Shown here piece after piece: positions 9,464 to 16,819 of a stretch of DNA of 51,665 bases (position 1 is its first letter; every line of letters begins with the position of its first letter). Origin of the DNA: an uncultured Pelagibacteraceae bacterium (GTDB lineage: Bacteria > Pseudomonadota > Alphaproteobacteria > Pelagibacterales > Pelagibacteraceae); assembly GCA_902590395.1 (NCBI GenBank), contig CACIWQ010000008.1, positions 1 to 51,665 of the forward strand, read 5' to 3'. Below the pieces are notes generated by a model. The model saw only the letters and a list, made by a program, of their open reading frames with translations, did not search any database and had not been told where the DNA came from. The position numbers were made by a program, and so were the translations under genes.

Positions 9464-9533
9464 GTATTTTTAAGTCAAAGGCACCCTGAAAGAAATCTAG
9501 ACCTGATCTATGATTTAGCTTTCTAAGCACCAT
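9396..9533 (-). CDS. Possible 45-residue upstream reading frame in the mraZ leader
   Basis: A start codon preceded at 5 bases by a GGAGG core (in AAGGAGGGGG) opens a 45-codon frame beginning MVLRKLNHRS and ending EGFSASQF. It overlaps the first 68 bases of mraZ in another frame. This is among the best ribosome-binding sites I see in the window, while mraZ itself has none. It could be a leader peptide that tunes mraZ translation, or the site could simply load ribosomes that re-initiate at mraZ. The peptide matches no family I know. An unproven candidate. Confidence 0.3.
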   Translation of the reverse strand: MVLRKLNHRSGLDFFQGAFDLKIHVFINLRKQARQEMEGFSASQF

Positions 9534-9545
9534 ATCCCCCTCCTT

Positions 9546-9570
9546 TGGGAATACATGGGATATTATGGGT
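9546..9570 (+). promoter_or_regulatory. Three MraZ-type TGGGN boxes in direct repeat
   Basis: TGGGA at 9546-9550, TGGGA at 9556-9560 and TGGGT at 9566-9570 form three direct repeats with 5-base spacers, one per helical turn. This matches the TGGGN-N5 arrangement known for E. coli MraZ. The boxes run from the edge of the -35/-10 spacer through the -10 to the expected transcription start, so binding would block RNA polymerase. The boxes read on the strand opposite to mraZ. Confidence 0.8.
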
Positions 9571-9588
9571 TTTCAACCTATACGTCAA
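9560..9588 (-). promoter_or_regulatory. Sigma-70 promoter of the dcw operon
   Basis: On the minus strand, TTGACG (9588-9583) is separated by exactly 17 bases from TAATAT (9565-9560), a near-consensus -35/-10 pair. Transcription would start near 9553, about 90 bases before mraZ. The element fits the only sizeable gap upstream of this long operon. Confidence 0.75.
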
Positions 9589-9730
9589 TACCCTATTTTT
9601 TGCTTAAAAATGGGTTAATTTTACTTAAAACGCAGAAGTTGTTTTTTAAGCACAAATTTGAATCATTTTAGAATCAAATAGCGAACATTTAGCCTTTTCT
9701 AATTATTTATGTGTTGATAGAACTTTTAAG

Positions 9731-10091
9731 AAGCCAGACAACCTATAAGCCGGGTTCTGTCATTTAAATCAGTCATTTATCTGGGATCAAATTCGCATTT
9801 GATCTCTAGCAACCAACCCAGATAGCTAACTAAGAACTGTTTTCGGCTATTAAGCCATGCTACCTCTATTTGGTCTTGCTCCCGGTGGGGTTTTCCATGC
9901 GTTTTTTGTTACCAAAAAACCGGTGCGCTCTTACCGCACCTTTTCACCCTTGCCTCGATCAGGCGGTTTATTTTCTGTGGCACTATCCCTGAGGTTTCCC
10001 TCGCCAGAAGTTATCTGGCACCGCGTTCTTATAGAGCCCGGACTTTCCTCTCTTGTTTATTCAACAAAAGCGACTAATCAATTGTCTGGCA
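9731..10091 (-). ncRNA. rnpB: RNase P RNA (type A)
   Basis: The catalytic RNA that trims tRNA 5' ends. The 5' conserved block GAGGAAAGTCCGGGCTC lies at 10050-10034 on the minus strand and the 3' block ACAGAACCCGGCTTATAG at 9760-9743; these form P4 and its flanks. The ends pair as helix P1: GCCAGACAA (near 10090-10082) with TTGTCTGGC (9741-9733). Internal landmarks such as GGTAAGAGCGCACC and GAGGGAAACCTC are present. Length of about 360 bases fits bacterial type A. Ends are set from the P1 helix and are accurate to a few bases. The open frame on the opposite strand is spurious. Confidence 0.96.
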
Positions 10092-10097
10092 ATGGGT

Positions 10098-10125
10098 TAT
10101 TAATGAAAAAACAACATAAAATCAA
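10098..10125 (-). promoter_or_regulatory. Candidate promoter of rnpB
   Basis: On the minus strand, TTGATT (10125-10120) is followed after 16 bases by TTAATA (10103-10098). The predicted start falls at the P1 5' end of RNase P RNA, 7 to 8 bases downstream. It lies just before the end of the upstream amidase gene. Confidence 0.5.
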
Positions 10126-10132
10126 GGTTTTT

Positions 10133-10855
10133 TTACAGCTTTTTTGATAGATTTTGAGCTATTATAAAGCATTCTTGATCCAAACTCCCATTAATTAGCT
10201 CTTTTCTAAAATGTCTCTGAAAAGCCTTAATGGTTCTAGATAAAAACTTCTTTCTATTTGTAAAACGATAGCCAATCTTATTTAAGTTTTTCAAAAAAAT
10301 TTTTCTACTTTGCTTATTAATAAAAAAATTTTTTCTATATTTTTTTAAAAAACGGTAATTGTAATTATGCCAAATTCCGATTTTATATTTTGCCAAATGT
10401 TTCCAAGGGAATTTTTCACCTGGATCAATTTTTCTTAAAGGAGCTATATCTGAGTGACCAATAATATTGTTTTTTTTAATCTTATATTTTTTCATAAGAA
10501 TTTTGCAAAGTTTAATTAAATTCGATATTTGTTTTTTTGTAAAATTTTTGTAACCAAATTTATGCCCTTTATTGACTAGCTCTATACCAATCGAATTATT
10601 GTTTAAATTTTTATACTTTCCCCAATTAGATTTTCCTGCATGCCAAGCTACTCGGTGTTCTTTAACTAACCTGAAAACTTTGCCTTTTATATTAATTAAA
10701 TAATGGCAGCTTACCTCAGACTTTGGATCACATAATCTTTTAATGGATTCTAGTTCAGATTGCATTCCAGTATAATGTATTACGATAAATCTTATTGATT
10801 TAAATGATCTTTTCCCTCTTTTGAAGTTTGGTGACTTTATACTAGTAATTTTCAT
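10133..10855 (-). CDS. ampD: AmpD-like N-acetylmuramoyl-L-alanine amidase
   Basis: 240-residue zinc amidase of the Amidase_2 family, which cleaves the lactyl-amide bond between MurNAc (or anhydro-MurNAc) and the stem peptide for cell wall recycling. Likely zinc ligands are His27 (IVIHYTG), His134 (GHSDIAP) and Asp144 (KIDPGEKFPW); GIELVN near residue 92 carries the usual Glu. A C-terminal stretch (TIKAFQRHFR) resembles a small peptidoglycan-binding helix bundle. No signal peptide is visible, which fits a cytoplasmic recycling enzyme. It stands alone, divergent from mlaA, with rnpB about 40 bases downstream. Confidence 0.88.
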   Translation of the reverse strand: MKITSIKSPNFKRGKRSFKSIRFIVIHYTGMQSELESIKRLCDPKSEVSCHYLINIKGKVFRLVKEHRVAWHAGKSNWGKYKNLNNNSIGIELVNKGHKFGYKNFTKKQISNLIKLCKILMKKYKIKKNNIIGHSDIAPLRKIDPGEKFPWKHLAKYKIGIWHNYNYRFLKKYRKNFFINKQSRKIFLKNLNKIGYRFTNRKKFLSRTIKAFQRHFRKELINGSLDQECFIIAQNLSKKL

Positions 10856-10962
10856 CTTGTTATATCTTACTAAAATTCTTATAAAAAAGACCTATTTTTA
10901 ACAACATTTAAACTAGTTATTGTCAATAAATGATATATATAACATACTAACCAGGACACATT

Positions 10963-11775
10963 ATGATGATGCTGAAAAAATTATTTTTGATAGCTGTTCT
11001 ATCTCTGATGGTTCAGGCCGGTAACGCGTTTGCCGGATCTACGGGGAGCGAAGATTTAAAAGATTCAAATAAACCAGGAACTGCAAATGAATGTTTTGAG
11101 GGCGTAAGTAGAGCTGTGTTTAAATTTAATCATGCCTTAGACACGGCAATATTTGAGCCTGTAGCAAGAGGCTATCGAGCAATACCACTACCAATAAGAA
11201 AAGGCACAGGTAATTTTGTTGATAATTTACGTTCTTTGTTAACTTTGTCCAATAACATCCTACAAGGAGACTTGGGAGCAGCTGGTAATACAGCAGGAAG
11301 ATTTGCAATAAATACGACTGTTGGAATTTTAGGTGTTTTTGATCCTGCCGCTGCAATGGGATTGGAAGATCCGGGAAAAGAAGATTTTGGACAAACGCTT
11401 GGTGTTTGGGGAACGGATAGCGGTTGTTATTTTGTACTTCCAATATTAGGACCAACGACAGCCAGAGATGCTGTTGGATTGGTAGGTAACGCATTTTTAG
11501 ATCCTGTCTATCATATAACTCACAACAGTGAAGTGAAAGCAGGAATAGGTAATAGCAACTATTCAGAACACAACTATTATTATTACAGAGGAACTGGAGC
11601 CGTAGATTTTAGAGCAAAAAATATTGAGTCTTTTGATAGTCTAGAAGAAAATTCAATTGATCTCTATGCATCGGTAAAAAGTTTATATTTGCAGAATAGA
11701 GAGAAAAAAATATCCAATTCTAAATCTCCAATTGAAACTCAAGACGACGGTGATTGGGAAGAGATAGATAATTAA
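10963..11775 (+). CDS. mlaA: MlaA (VacJ) outer-membrane phospholipid removal protein, without lipobox
   Basis: 270-residue MlaA/VacJ family protein, which extracts misplaced phospholipids from the outer leaflet of the outer membrane and hands them to MlaC. Family landmarks include FNHALDTAIFEPVARGYR, NFVDNLRS, NTTVGILGVFDPA, EDFGQTLGVWG and the hydrophobic GCYFVLPILGPTTARD ridge. A signal peptide ends in GNAFA before GSTGSED. E. coli MlaA is a lipoprotein, but here there is no Cys after the signal sequence; the first Cys is in the mature domain (NECFEG). The start could be any of three adjacent ATG codons; an AGGA lies about 7 bases upstream of the first. mlaC follows by 22 bases. The acidic C-terminal tail ends DGDWEEIDN. 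Confidence 0.92.
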   Translation: MMMLKKLFLIAVLSLMVQAGNAFAGSTGSEDLKDSNKPGTANECFEGVSRAVFKFNHALDTAIFEPVARGYRAIPLPIRKGTGNFVDNLRSLLTLSNNILQGDLGAAGNTAGRFAINTTVGILGVFDPAAAMGLEDPGKEDFGQTLGVWGTDSGCYFVLPILGPTTARDAVGLVGNAFLDPVYHITHNSEVKAGIGNSNYSEHNYYYYRGTGAVDFRAKNIESFDSLEENSIDLYASVKSLYLQNREKKISNSKSPIETQDDGDWEEIDN

Positions 11776-11797
11776 TTTATTAAAAAAATTAAATTAT

Positions 11798-12400
11798 ATG
11801 AAAAAAAATTTTTTCATTATTGTTATTTTTATTTTCTTAACTTCAATTATCACACAAAAAAGTAACGCGTATAGCAGTGATCCCAAACAATTTATTACCG
11901 AAATAGTAAATGAAGCTAAAAAAGTGCTTGTCGATACAAATACAAAAGAATTCAAAACAGAAAAATTATCTAAATTAGCCTTAGAAACTGTCGATATTAA
12001 AGGTGTTGGTTATTATTCACTAGGAAGTTATAGAAAGCAATTAACCAAAGATCAGTTGAAAGAATATATGACATTATTCGAAAAATATTTTCTTAAAAGC
12101 TTTACTTCCAGATTGTCAGATTACTCAGACCCTAAAATTGAAGTTATTTCTGCCGAAGTCTTGAACGAAAAATATACCATAGTTAGAAGTCTGCTTCTTG
12201 CAACTGACAAAAAACCAGAGGTAAAAATTGATTGGAGGATTTATACAAAAAATCCTGATAAACCGTTGATTAGAGATTTAATTATTGAAGGGCTAAGTCT
12301 AGCAAAAACACAAAAAGAAGAATTCTCTTCAGTAATAGAAAGCAATAACGGCGATTTTACAAAATTATTTATTACATTAAAGGAATTTATCAATAAATAG
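11798..12400 (+). CDS. mlaC: MlaC-like periplasmic phospholipid carrier
   Basis: 200-residue secreted protein of the MlaC/Ttg2D family. The signal peptide (residues 1 to about 24) ends in QKSNA. The mature part shows the family pattern: an N-terminal helical region, TVDIKGVGYYSLGSYRKQL, TLFEKYFLKSFTSRLSDY, the strand-rich middle with VKIDWRI, and IIEGLSLAKTQKEEFSSVI. MlaC shuttles phospholipid between MlaA and the inner-membrane MlaFEDB transporter. It is paired with mlaA in one transcript. The transporter genes are not in this window. Confidence 0.9.
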   Translation: MKKNFFIIVIFIFLTSIITQKSNAYSSDPKQFITEIVNEAKKVLVDTNTKEFKTEKLSKLALETVDIKGVGYYSLGSYRKQLTKDQLKEYMTLFEKYFLKSFTSRLSDYSDPKIEVISAEVLNEKYTIVRSLLLATDKKPEVKIDWRIYTKNPDKPLIRDLIIEGLSLAKTQKEEFSSVIESNNGDFTKLFITLKEFINK

Positions 12401-12417
12401 ATCGTTAAACTTACCTC

Positions 12418-13401
12418 GTGGAAGAAAAATCTAGAATTTTAAAAAAATTGAATAGCGATAGCTCAAGACCTGTGCTGTTTGAAGAATCTTTTGGCGGCAG
12501 TGAAAATCAAATGCGAAGTCTTTTAAATCATTTACCAGATGAGAATTTTAAAGATATTAATTTAATTTTAAATAATGCCGATCATGACTTAATAGAAAGT
12601 GAAAAAATTAACGTCCTGTGGGTGCAGCATTTTGTTAATCAAAAAGAAATTCAAAATTTAGGATTAAAAGACTACGTGGATAAATTGGACTATATTGTAT
12701 TCAATTCCAATTGGAATTTTGAAAAATTTTTATATCAATTTAAAATACCGGAAAGTAAATCGATTGTTATTAAAAATGCTATTAATAAAATCGAATTTCA
12801 TAAAAAACCTAAGGGTAAAATAAATTTAATTTATCATACAACTCCCTGGAGAGGACTAGTACATCTTTTGAAAGTTTTTAAGGAATTAAATTTGGAAAAC
12901 GTAGAACTTAATGTCTGTTCATCAACAAAAATATATGGAAATAAATTTGATAATATATATGGAAAAAAATATCAAAATATTTTTGACGAATGTAAAAATA
13001 CAAAAAATGTTAATTATTTAGGATTCGTAGAAAATAAAAAAATAATTTCACTTTTAAAAAAAATGCACATATATGCATTTCCAAGTATTTGGCCGGAAAC
13101 TAGTTGCATCTCAGCAATTGAATCGATGGCCGCGGGGTGTGAAATAGTCACTACTAACCTTGGCGCTTTATACGAAACATGTACTCCATTTGCTTCGTTT
13201 GTATGTTTTGACAGAAATTTTAATAACTTAGAAATAAAATATAAAAAAAAACTTTTAAACAGCATTAAAAATTATTGGTCACCAGAAAACCAAAATAAAC
13301 TTAGACTTCAAAGCGAAAGTATAAATGCGACTTATTCATGGGAAGCAAGATCTATTGAATGGAAAAACTTCTTTGATGAAGCCAGAAACTCAAAGTCTTA
13401 A
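12418..13401 (+). CDS. GT4-type glycosyltransferase
   Basis: 327-residue GT-B-fold glycosyltransferase (group 1, GT4-like). The N-terminal domain begins near FGGSENQMRSLLNHLP, which resembles the GG-x-E sugar-acceptor turn, and the C-terminal domain has the nucleotide-sugar segment FPSIWPETSCISAIESMAAGCEIVTT with the E-x7-E arrangement. It would extend a surface polysaccharide or lipopolysaccharide chain; donor and acceptor are unknown. The start is GTG, because a stop lies four codons upstream in frame and no ATG occurs before about residue 32. It follows mlaC by 17 bases and opens the surface-sugar island. Confidence 0.82.
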   Translation: MEEKSRILKKLNSDSSRPVLFEESFGGSENQMRSLLNHLPDENFKDINLILNNADHDLIESEKINVLWVQHFVNQKEIQNLGLKDYVDKLDYIVFNSNWNFEKFLYQFKIPESKSIVIKNAINKIEFHKKPKGKINLIYHTTPWRGLVHLLKVFKELNLENVELNVCSSTKIYGNKFDNIYGKKYQNIFDECKNTKNVNYLGFVENKKIISLLKKMHIYAFPSIWPETSCISAIESMAAGCEIVTTNLGALYETCTPFASFVCFDRNFNNLEIKYKKKLLNSIKNYWSPENQNKLRLQSESINATYSWEARSIEWKNFFDEARNSKS

Positions 13402-13512
13402 ATTTATAAATTTAATTTTTTAAATAATAGGATCGTATTTTTATAATATAATTGAATTACTATTAAAAAAAAGATACGTATAGCTGAATATTAATAATAC
13501 AAAAAAATTTAT

Positions 13513-14496
13513 ATGTCGAAAGTTGCTTTAATAACTGGAATTACAGGACAAGACGGATCTTATCTTGCTGAACTGCTTTTAAACAAAGGTTATGAAGTTC
13601 ATGGAATAGTAAGGAGAGTGGCGCTTGAGGACGAAACCCACAGATTATGGAGAATAAGAAAGGTTCTAAAAGATATAACTTTGCATTCTGCTTCGTTAGA
13701 AAGCTACGCCAGTATATTTAATATCGTAAAAAAAATAAAACCAGATGAGGTCTACCATTTAGCTGCACAAAGTTATGTGGGTTATTCTTTTGAAGATGAG
13801 TTTTCAACTTTTAATACAAATATTAATGGAACTCATTACATACTTTCTGCGGTCAAAGAATTTTCTGGAAAAATAAAATTTTATTTTGCAGCGTCTTCAG
13901 AAATGTTTGGAGAAACAAAAACAAAACCTCAAAATGAATTAACTTTTTTTCATCCACGTTCAGCTTACGGTATATCAAAAGTTACTGGTTTTCACTTAAC
14001 AAAGAATTACAGAGAGGCTTACAATCTTCATGCTTCTAACGGAATTTTATTTAATCATGAATCTCCACGAAGAGGGTTTGAATTCGTAACTAGAAAAATA
14101 TCCTTTGGTGTAGCTAGAATTAAAAAAGGTTTACAAAAAAAAATAAAACTTGGAAATATAAAAGCAAAAAGAGATTGGGGTCATGCACAAGATTATGTAA
14201 ATGCGATGTGGTTAATGCTACAACAAAAGAAACCTGATGATTTTGTTGTTGGAACAGGCAAAGAATTTTCAGTAGAAGATTTTGCTAGAAAGGCTTTTAA
14301 TCATGTGGGTTTAAATTACAAAGATCATTTAATTATAGATAAACATCTTATGAGACCAGCAGAAGTTAACAGTCTTTTAGCTGACTGCTCAAAAGCAAAA
14401 AAAATTCTGAAATGGAAGCCGGAAATATCTTTTGATAACCTGGTAATTAATATGGTTGAGGCTGATCTAGAATATATTACAAATTTTAACTATTAA
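13513..14496 (+). CDS. gmd: GDP-mannose 4,6-dehydratase
   Basis: 327-residue short-chain dehydrogenase-type enzyme converting GDP-mannose to GDP-4-keto-6-deoxymannose. The NADP loop GITGQDGSYL is at 9-18, the catalytic SSE at 128-130, and Y152/K156 sit in AYGISK. ESPRRGFEFVTRKI and KRDWGHAQDYV are hallmark Gmd sequences. The product feeds GDP-fucose, GDP-rhamnose or GDP-perosamine synthesis, but the second enzyme is not in the window. It is preceded by 111 bases of AT-rich sequence, so it probably has its own promoter, and it converges on the next gene with 4 bases between stops. Confidence 0.95.
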   Translation: MSKVALITGITGQDGSYLAELLLNKGYEVHGIVRRVALEDETHRLWRIRKVLKDITLHSASLESYASIFNIVKKIKPDEVYHLAAQSYVGYSFEDEFSTFNTNINGTHYILSAVKEFSGKIKFYFAASSEMFGETKTKPQNELTFFHPRSAYGISKVTGFHLTKNYREAYNLHASNGILFNHESPRRGFEFVTRKISFGVARIKKGLQKKIKLGNIKAKRDWGHAQDYVNAMWLMLQQKKPDDFVVGTGKEFSVEDFARKAFNHVGLNYKDHLIIDKHLMRPAEVNSLLADCSKAKKILKWKPEISFDNLVINMVEADLEYITNFNY

Positions 14497-14500
14497 AAAA

Positions 14501-15232
14501 TCAAAATTTAATTTCTTTTATTTTTTCTTTTAAATATTTTAAACTCTCTAGGGCAATTTTATCTCTCTTTAATATCGATTCGTTTAAGTTTTTGCCATAT
14601 GAGGAAATTAAACCTGGGCTTTTGTTGTGACTTTCGTAAATCAAAGTGAATTTTTCATTTTCCTCTTTTTTAATATAATTTTGCAAAGACAGTATTTTGA
14701 TTTTTTTTAAATAAAACAAAAAATAGGAAATCCATAAATCGTCATGTATAAAAAGTTGCTCATAATCTTTTATCGCAAGATCATAAAATTTTTTTATACC
14801 ATCCAGATGATTTGTGTTTATAGCAAAACCATCTGCGCCCTGGCCAATTCCAAAATTTCCTAACGGATGAACATAAAAACTATAAGAATTATTTTTATCT
14901 ATACTGTAAAAATAAAAAAATTTTTCTATCATGTAATCTTTGTAAACATTATCGTCATCAGCTAAAATTACTAGTGAGTTTTTTTCAAATTTATTTAAAG
15001 ATCCTAATAATTTAGTTCCTGGCCCATAATCTTCGCATCTTATAATTTCAACAACATCATTATTAAATTTTGGTATTTGCTCGTCACTAATTTTTTCTGC
15101 AAAACGTTTATATTTCATTGGTATATTGATAAAAATTTTGTCAGGTTTTTGAGATTGACTTAGAAGTGAATTTACTGATTTATATAAATTTTTTATTCTA
15201 GAAGGAATAGTGCTTAGAGAAATATAAATCAT
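14501..15232 (-). CDS. GT2/GT-A-like glycosyltransferase, uncharacterised
   Basis: 243 residues. The start MIYISLSTIPSRIKNLYKSVNSLL, with an early S-x-x-P-x-R turn, and the LADDDNVYKDYM segment near residues 91-101 suggest a GT-A fold with a metal-binding DDD motif. A later EQLFIHDDLWISYFL could hold the catalytic acid. This looks like the family of small glycosyltransferases found in marine surface-sugar islands, acting on an unknown sugar. It is the only minus-strand gene in the left part of the island, and a tRNA lies just upstream. The function is inferred from motifs only. Confidence 0.6.
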   Translation of the reverse strand: MIYISLSTIPSRIKNLYKSVNSLLSQSQKPDKIFINIPMKYKRFAEKISDEQIPKFNNDVVEIIRCEDYGPGTKLLGSLNKFEKNSLVILADDDNVYKDYMIEKFFYFYSIDKNNSYSFYVHPLGNFGIGQGADGFAINTNHLDGIKKFYDLAIKDYEQLFIHDDLWISYFLFYLKKIKILSLQNYIKKEENEKFTLIYESHNKSPGLISSYGKNLNESILKRDKIALESLKYLKEKIKEIKF

Positions 15233-15248
15233 TTAATAAAACAAATTT

Positions 15249-15325
15249 TGGTGGGCCCGCCAGGATTCGAACCTGGGACCAATACATTATGAGTGTACTG
15301 CTCTAACCAGCTGAGCTACAGGCCC
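15249..15325 (-). tRNA. ileX: tRNA-Ile2 (CAT anticodon, lysidine type)
   Basis: 77 bases, full cloverleaf: acceptor GGGCCTG/CGGGCCC, D arm GCTC/GAGC, anticodon stem GTACA/TGTAT with loop CTCATAA, T arm CCAGG/CCTGG with TTCGAAT, and an encoded CCA. The anticodon CAT is at 15291-15289. A CAT tRNA could be initiator Met, elongator Met or Ile2. The acceptor pairs C4-G69 and C5-G68 and the TTGGTC variable region match E. coli Ile2, whose C34 is converted to lysidine by TilS. The alternative is elongator tRNA-Met. Confidence 0.93.
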
Positions 15326-15472
15326 TTATTAATAAATCAATGTTTACAAGTATTTTTAAGTTGTTTCAAGTTTAGAAATCTAATTCCTAATTTGTAAAGT
15401 TAAGATATTTTAATTTTTGTTATTCTATTGCTTAATTAGCAGAATCTAGCTATATCTATCAAATTAGTTGAG

Positions 15473-15489
15473 TGTTCAAATAATGAACA
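15473..15489. promoter_or_regulatory. 17-bp perfect dyad (TGTTCA-N5-TGAACA) upstream of the sugar dehydrogenase gene
   Basis: TGTTCA at 15473-15478 and TGAACA at 15484-15489 form an exact inverted repeat with a 5-base centre. It ends 3 bases before a TATAAT box (15493-15498), which itself lies 8 bases before the ATG at 15507. This is the position of an operator between -35 and -10. The regulator is unknown. It does not match the alphaproteobacterial LexA direct repeat GTTC-N7-GTTC. Confidence 0.45.
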
Positions 15490-15506
15490 ATGTATAATTT
15501 AAAGGC

Positions 15507-16817
15507 ATGCATTACTTAAAAAAAAAAATTATCAATAAAAAAATCAAAATAGCTGTTATTGGAATTGGTTATGTTGGCTTACCTTTGTGTCTTAGATTCT
15601 TAAAAAAAGGATATAAAGTTTATGGAATAGATAGGGATAAACAAAAAATTGATAGTATTAAAAGAAAAAAAAGCTACATCGCCAGCATTGATAGCAAAGA
15701 AATCAAACATGCTCTTTCACTAGGTTTCCAAGTAACTAATAATTTTAAAATAATTAGTTCGGTTGATGTAATCATAGTTTGTGTTCCAACACCTTTATAC
15801 AAAAATAAAACACCTGATATGAGTTATATCAGTGAAACTGCAAATAAAATTAAAAACTATATTAAAAAAAAGCAAATGATAATTCTCGAAAGTACAATAT
15901 ACCCTGGAGCAACTGAAGAATTTTTTCTACCAATATTAAAAAAAAATAAACTAGTGCCTGGTAAAGATGTTTTCTTAGTTTATTCTCCAGAAAGAGAAGA
16001 TCCTGGAAATAAAAATTTCACAATCGCTAAAGGAAATATTCCAAAAATAATTTCTGGCTTTTCTTTTAATTGTATTGATTTGGCAGAAACTTTGTATTCA
16101 CGAATTACTAAAATTGTAAAAGTAAGCACAATTAAAACTGCAGAATTTACAAAATTATTGGAAAATGTTTATAGATCCATAAATATTGGCTTCGTAAATG
16201 AAATGAAACTAATAGCAAATAAAATGGATATAAATATTCACGAAGCTATTAAGGCTGCTAAAACTAAACCTTTTGGCTTTCATGCTTTTTATCCCGGTCC
16301 AGGACTTGGTGGTCATTGTATACCTGTCGATCCTTTTATCTTAACTTGGAAAGCAAAAAAATTTGGATTAATGACAAGATTTATTGAACTGTCAGCAAAA
16401 ATAAATGATGGTATGCCTCAATATGCTATAGATGTTTTAAAAAAAGCTTTGCATGATACAAAAAAAAAATTAAATAAATCAAAAATATTAATCTTGGGAA
16501 TCTCGTACAAAAAAAATTCTGATGATATTAGAGAATCTCCATCAATAAGAATAATATCTATTCTTAATAAATTTAAATGCAAAGTTTTCTTCTCTGATCC
16601 TTTTCTTAAAAATAAGCCCGAGTTAAGGAATATAGAAAAAAAAATTCATGCCAAAAACATTATTTTAAATGTAAGAAACTTGAAAAAGTTTGATGCTTCA
16701 ATCCTGGTTACAGATCATGATAATTTTGATTATAATTTAATAAAAAAATATTCAAAAATTATTGTAGATTGCAGAAACAGATTTAATAAAAAATTAAACA
16801 AAATATATTTAGCTTAA
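15507..16817 (+). CDS. Nucleotide-sugar 6-dehydrogenase (UDP-GlcNAc/ManNAc dehydrogenase type)
   Basis: 436-residue member of the UDP-glucose/GDP-mannose dehydrogenase family, oxidising a nucleotide sugar at C6 to a uronic acid with two NAD+. The NAD loop GIGYVG is at 19-24, catalytic Lys215 and Asn220 lie in TKLLENVYRS, and Cys271 lies in GGHCIPVDP. PGPGLGGHCIPVDPF resembles the WbpA/WecC subgroup, which uses UDP-GlcNAc or UDP-ManNAc, more than UDP-glucose dehydrogenases. The substrate is therefore probably an N-acetylhexosamine. The epimerase gene follows after 2 bases, as in operons making UDP-GalNAcA-type sugars. A TATAAT only 8 bases before the ATG suggests a very short or leaderless transcript. 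Confidence 0.88.
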   Translation: MHYLKKKIINKKIKIAVIGIGYVGLPLCLRFLKKGYKVYGIDRDKQKIDSIKRKKSYIASIDSKEIKHALSLGFQVTNNFKIISSVDVIIVCVPTPLYKNKTPDMSYISETANKIKNYIKKKQMIILESTIYPGATEEFFLPILKKNKLVPGKDVFLVYSPEREDPGNKNFTIAKGNIPKIISGFSFNCIDLAETLYSRITKIVKVSTIKTAEFTKLLENVYRSINIGFVNEMKLIANKMDINIHEAIKAAKTKPFGFHAFYPGPGLGGHCIPVDPFILTWKAKKFGLMTRFIELSAKINDGMPQYAIDVLKKALHDTKKKLNKSKILILGISYKKNSDDIRESPSIRIISILNKFKCKVFFSDPFLKNKPELRNIEKKIHAKNIILNVRNLKKFDASILVTDHDNFDYNLIKKYSKIIVDCRNRFNKKLNKIYLA

Positions 16818-16819
16818 AG

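Noticed and set aside
9600-9700. Terminator between rnpB and the mraZ promoter
   Set aside because: Only AT-only arms (CTTAAAA/TTTTAAG, TTTGA/TCAAA) are present, which are expected by chance at this base composition.
9857-10147. Open frame of 96 codons on the plus strand
   Set aside because: It is the antisense of RNase P RNA, whose conserved blocks and P1 helix fix the real feature.
15473-15489. LexA (SOS) box
   Set aside because: The alphaproteobacterial LexA site is a direct repeat GTTC-N7-GTTC; this is an inverted repeat with a 5-base centre.
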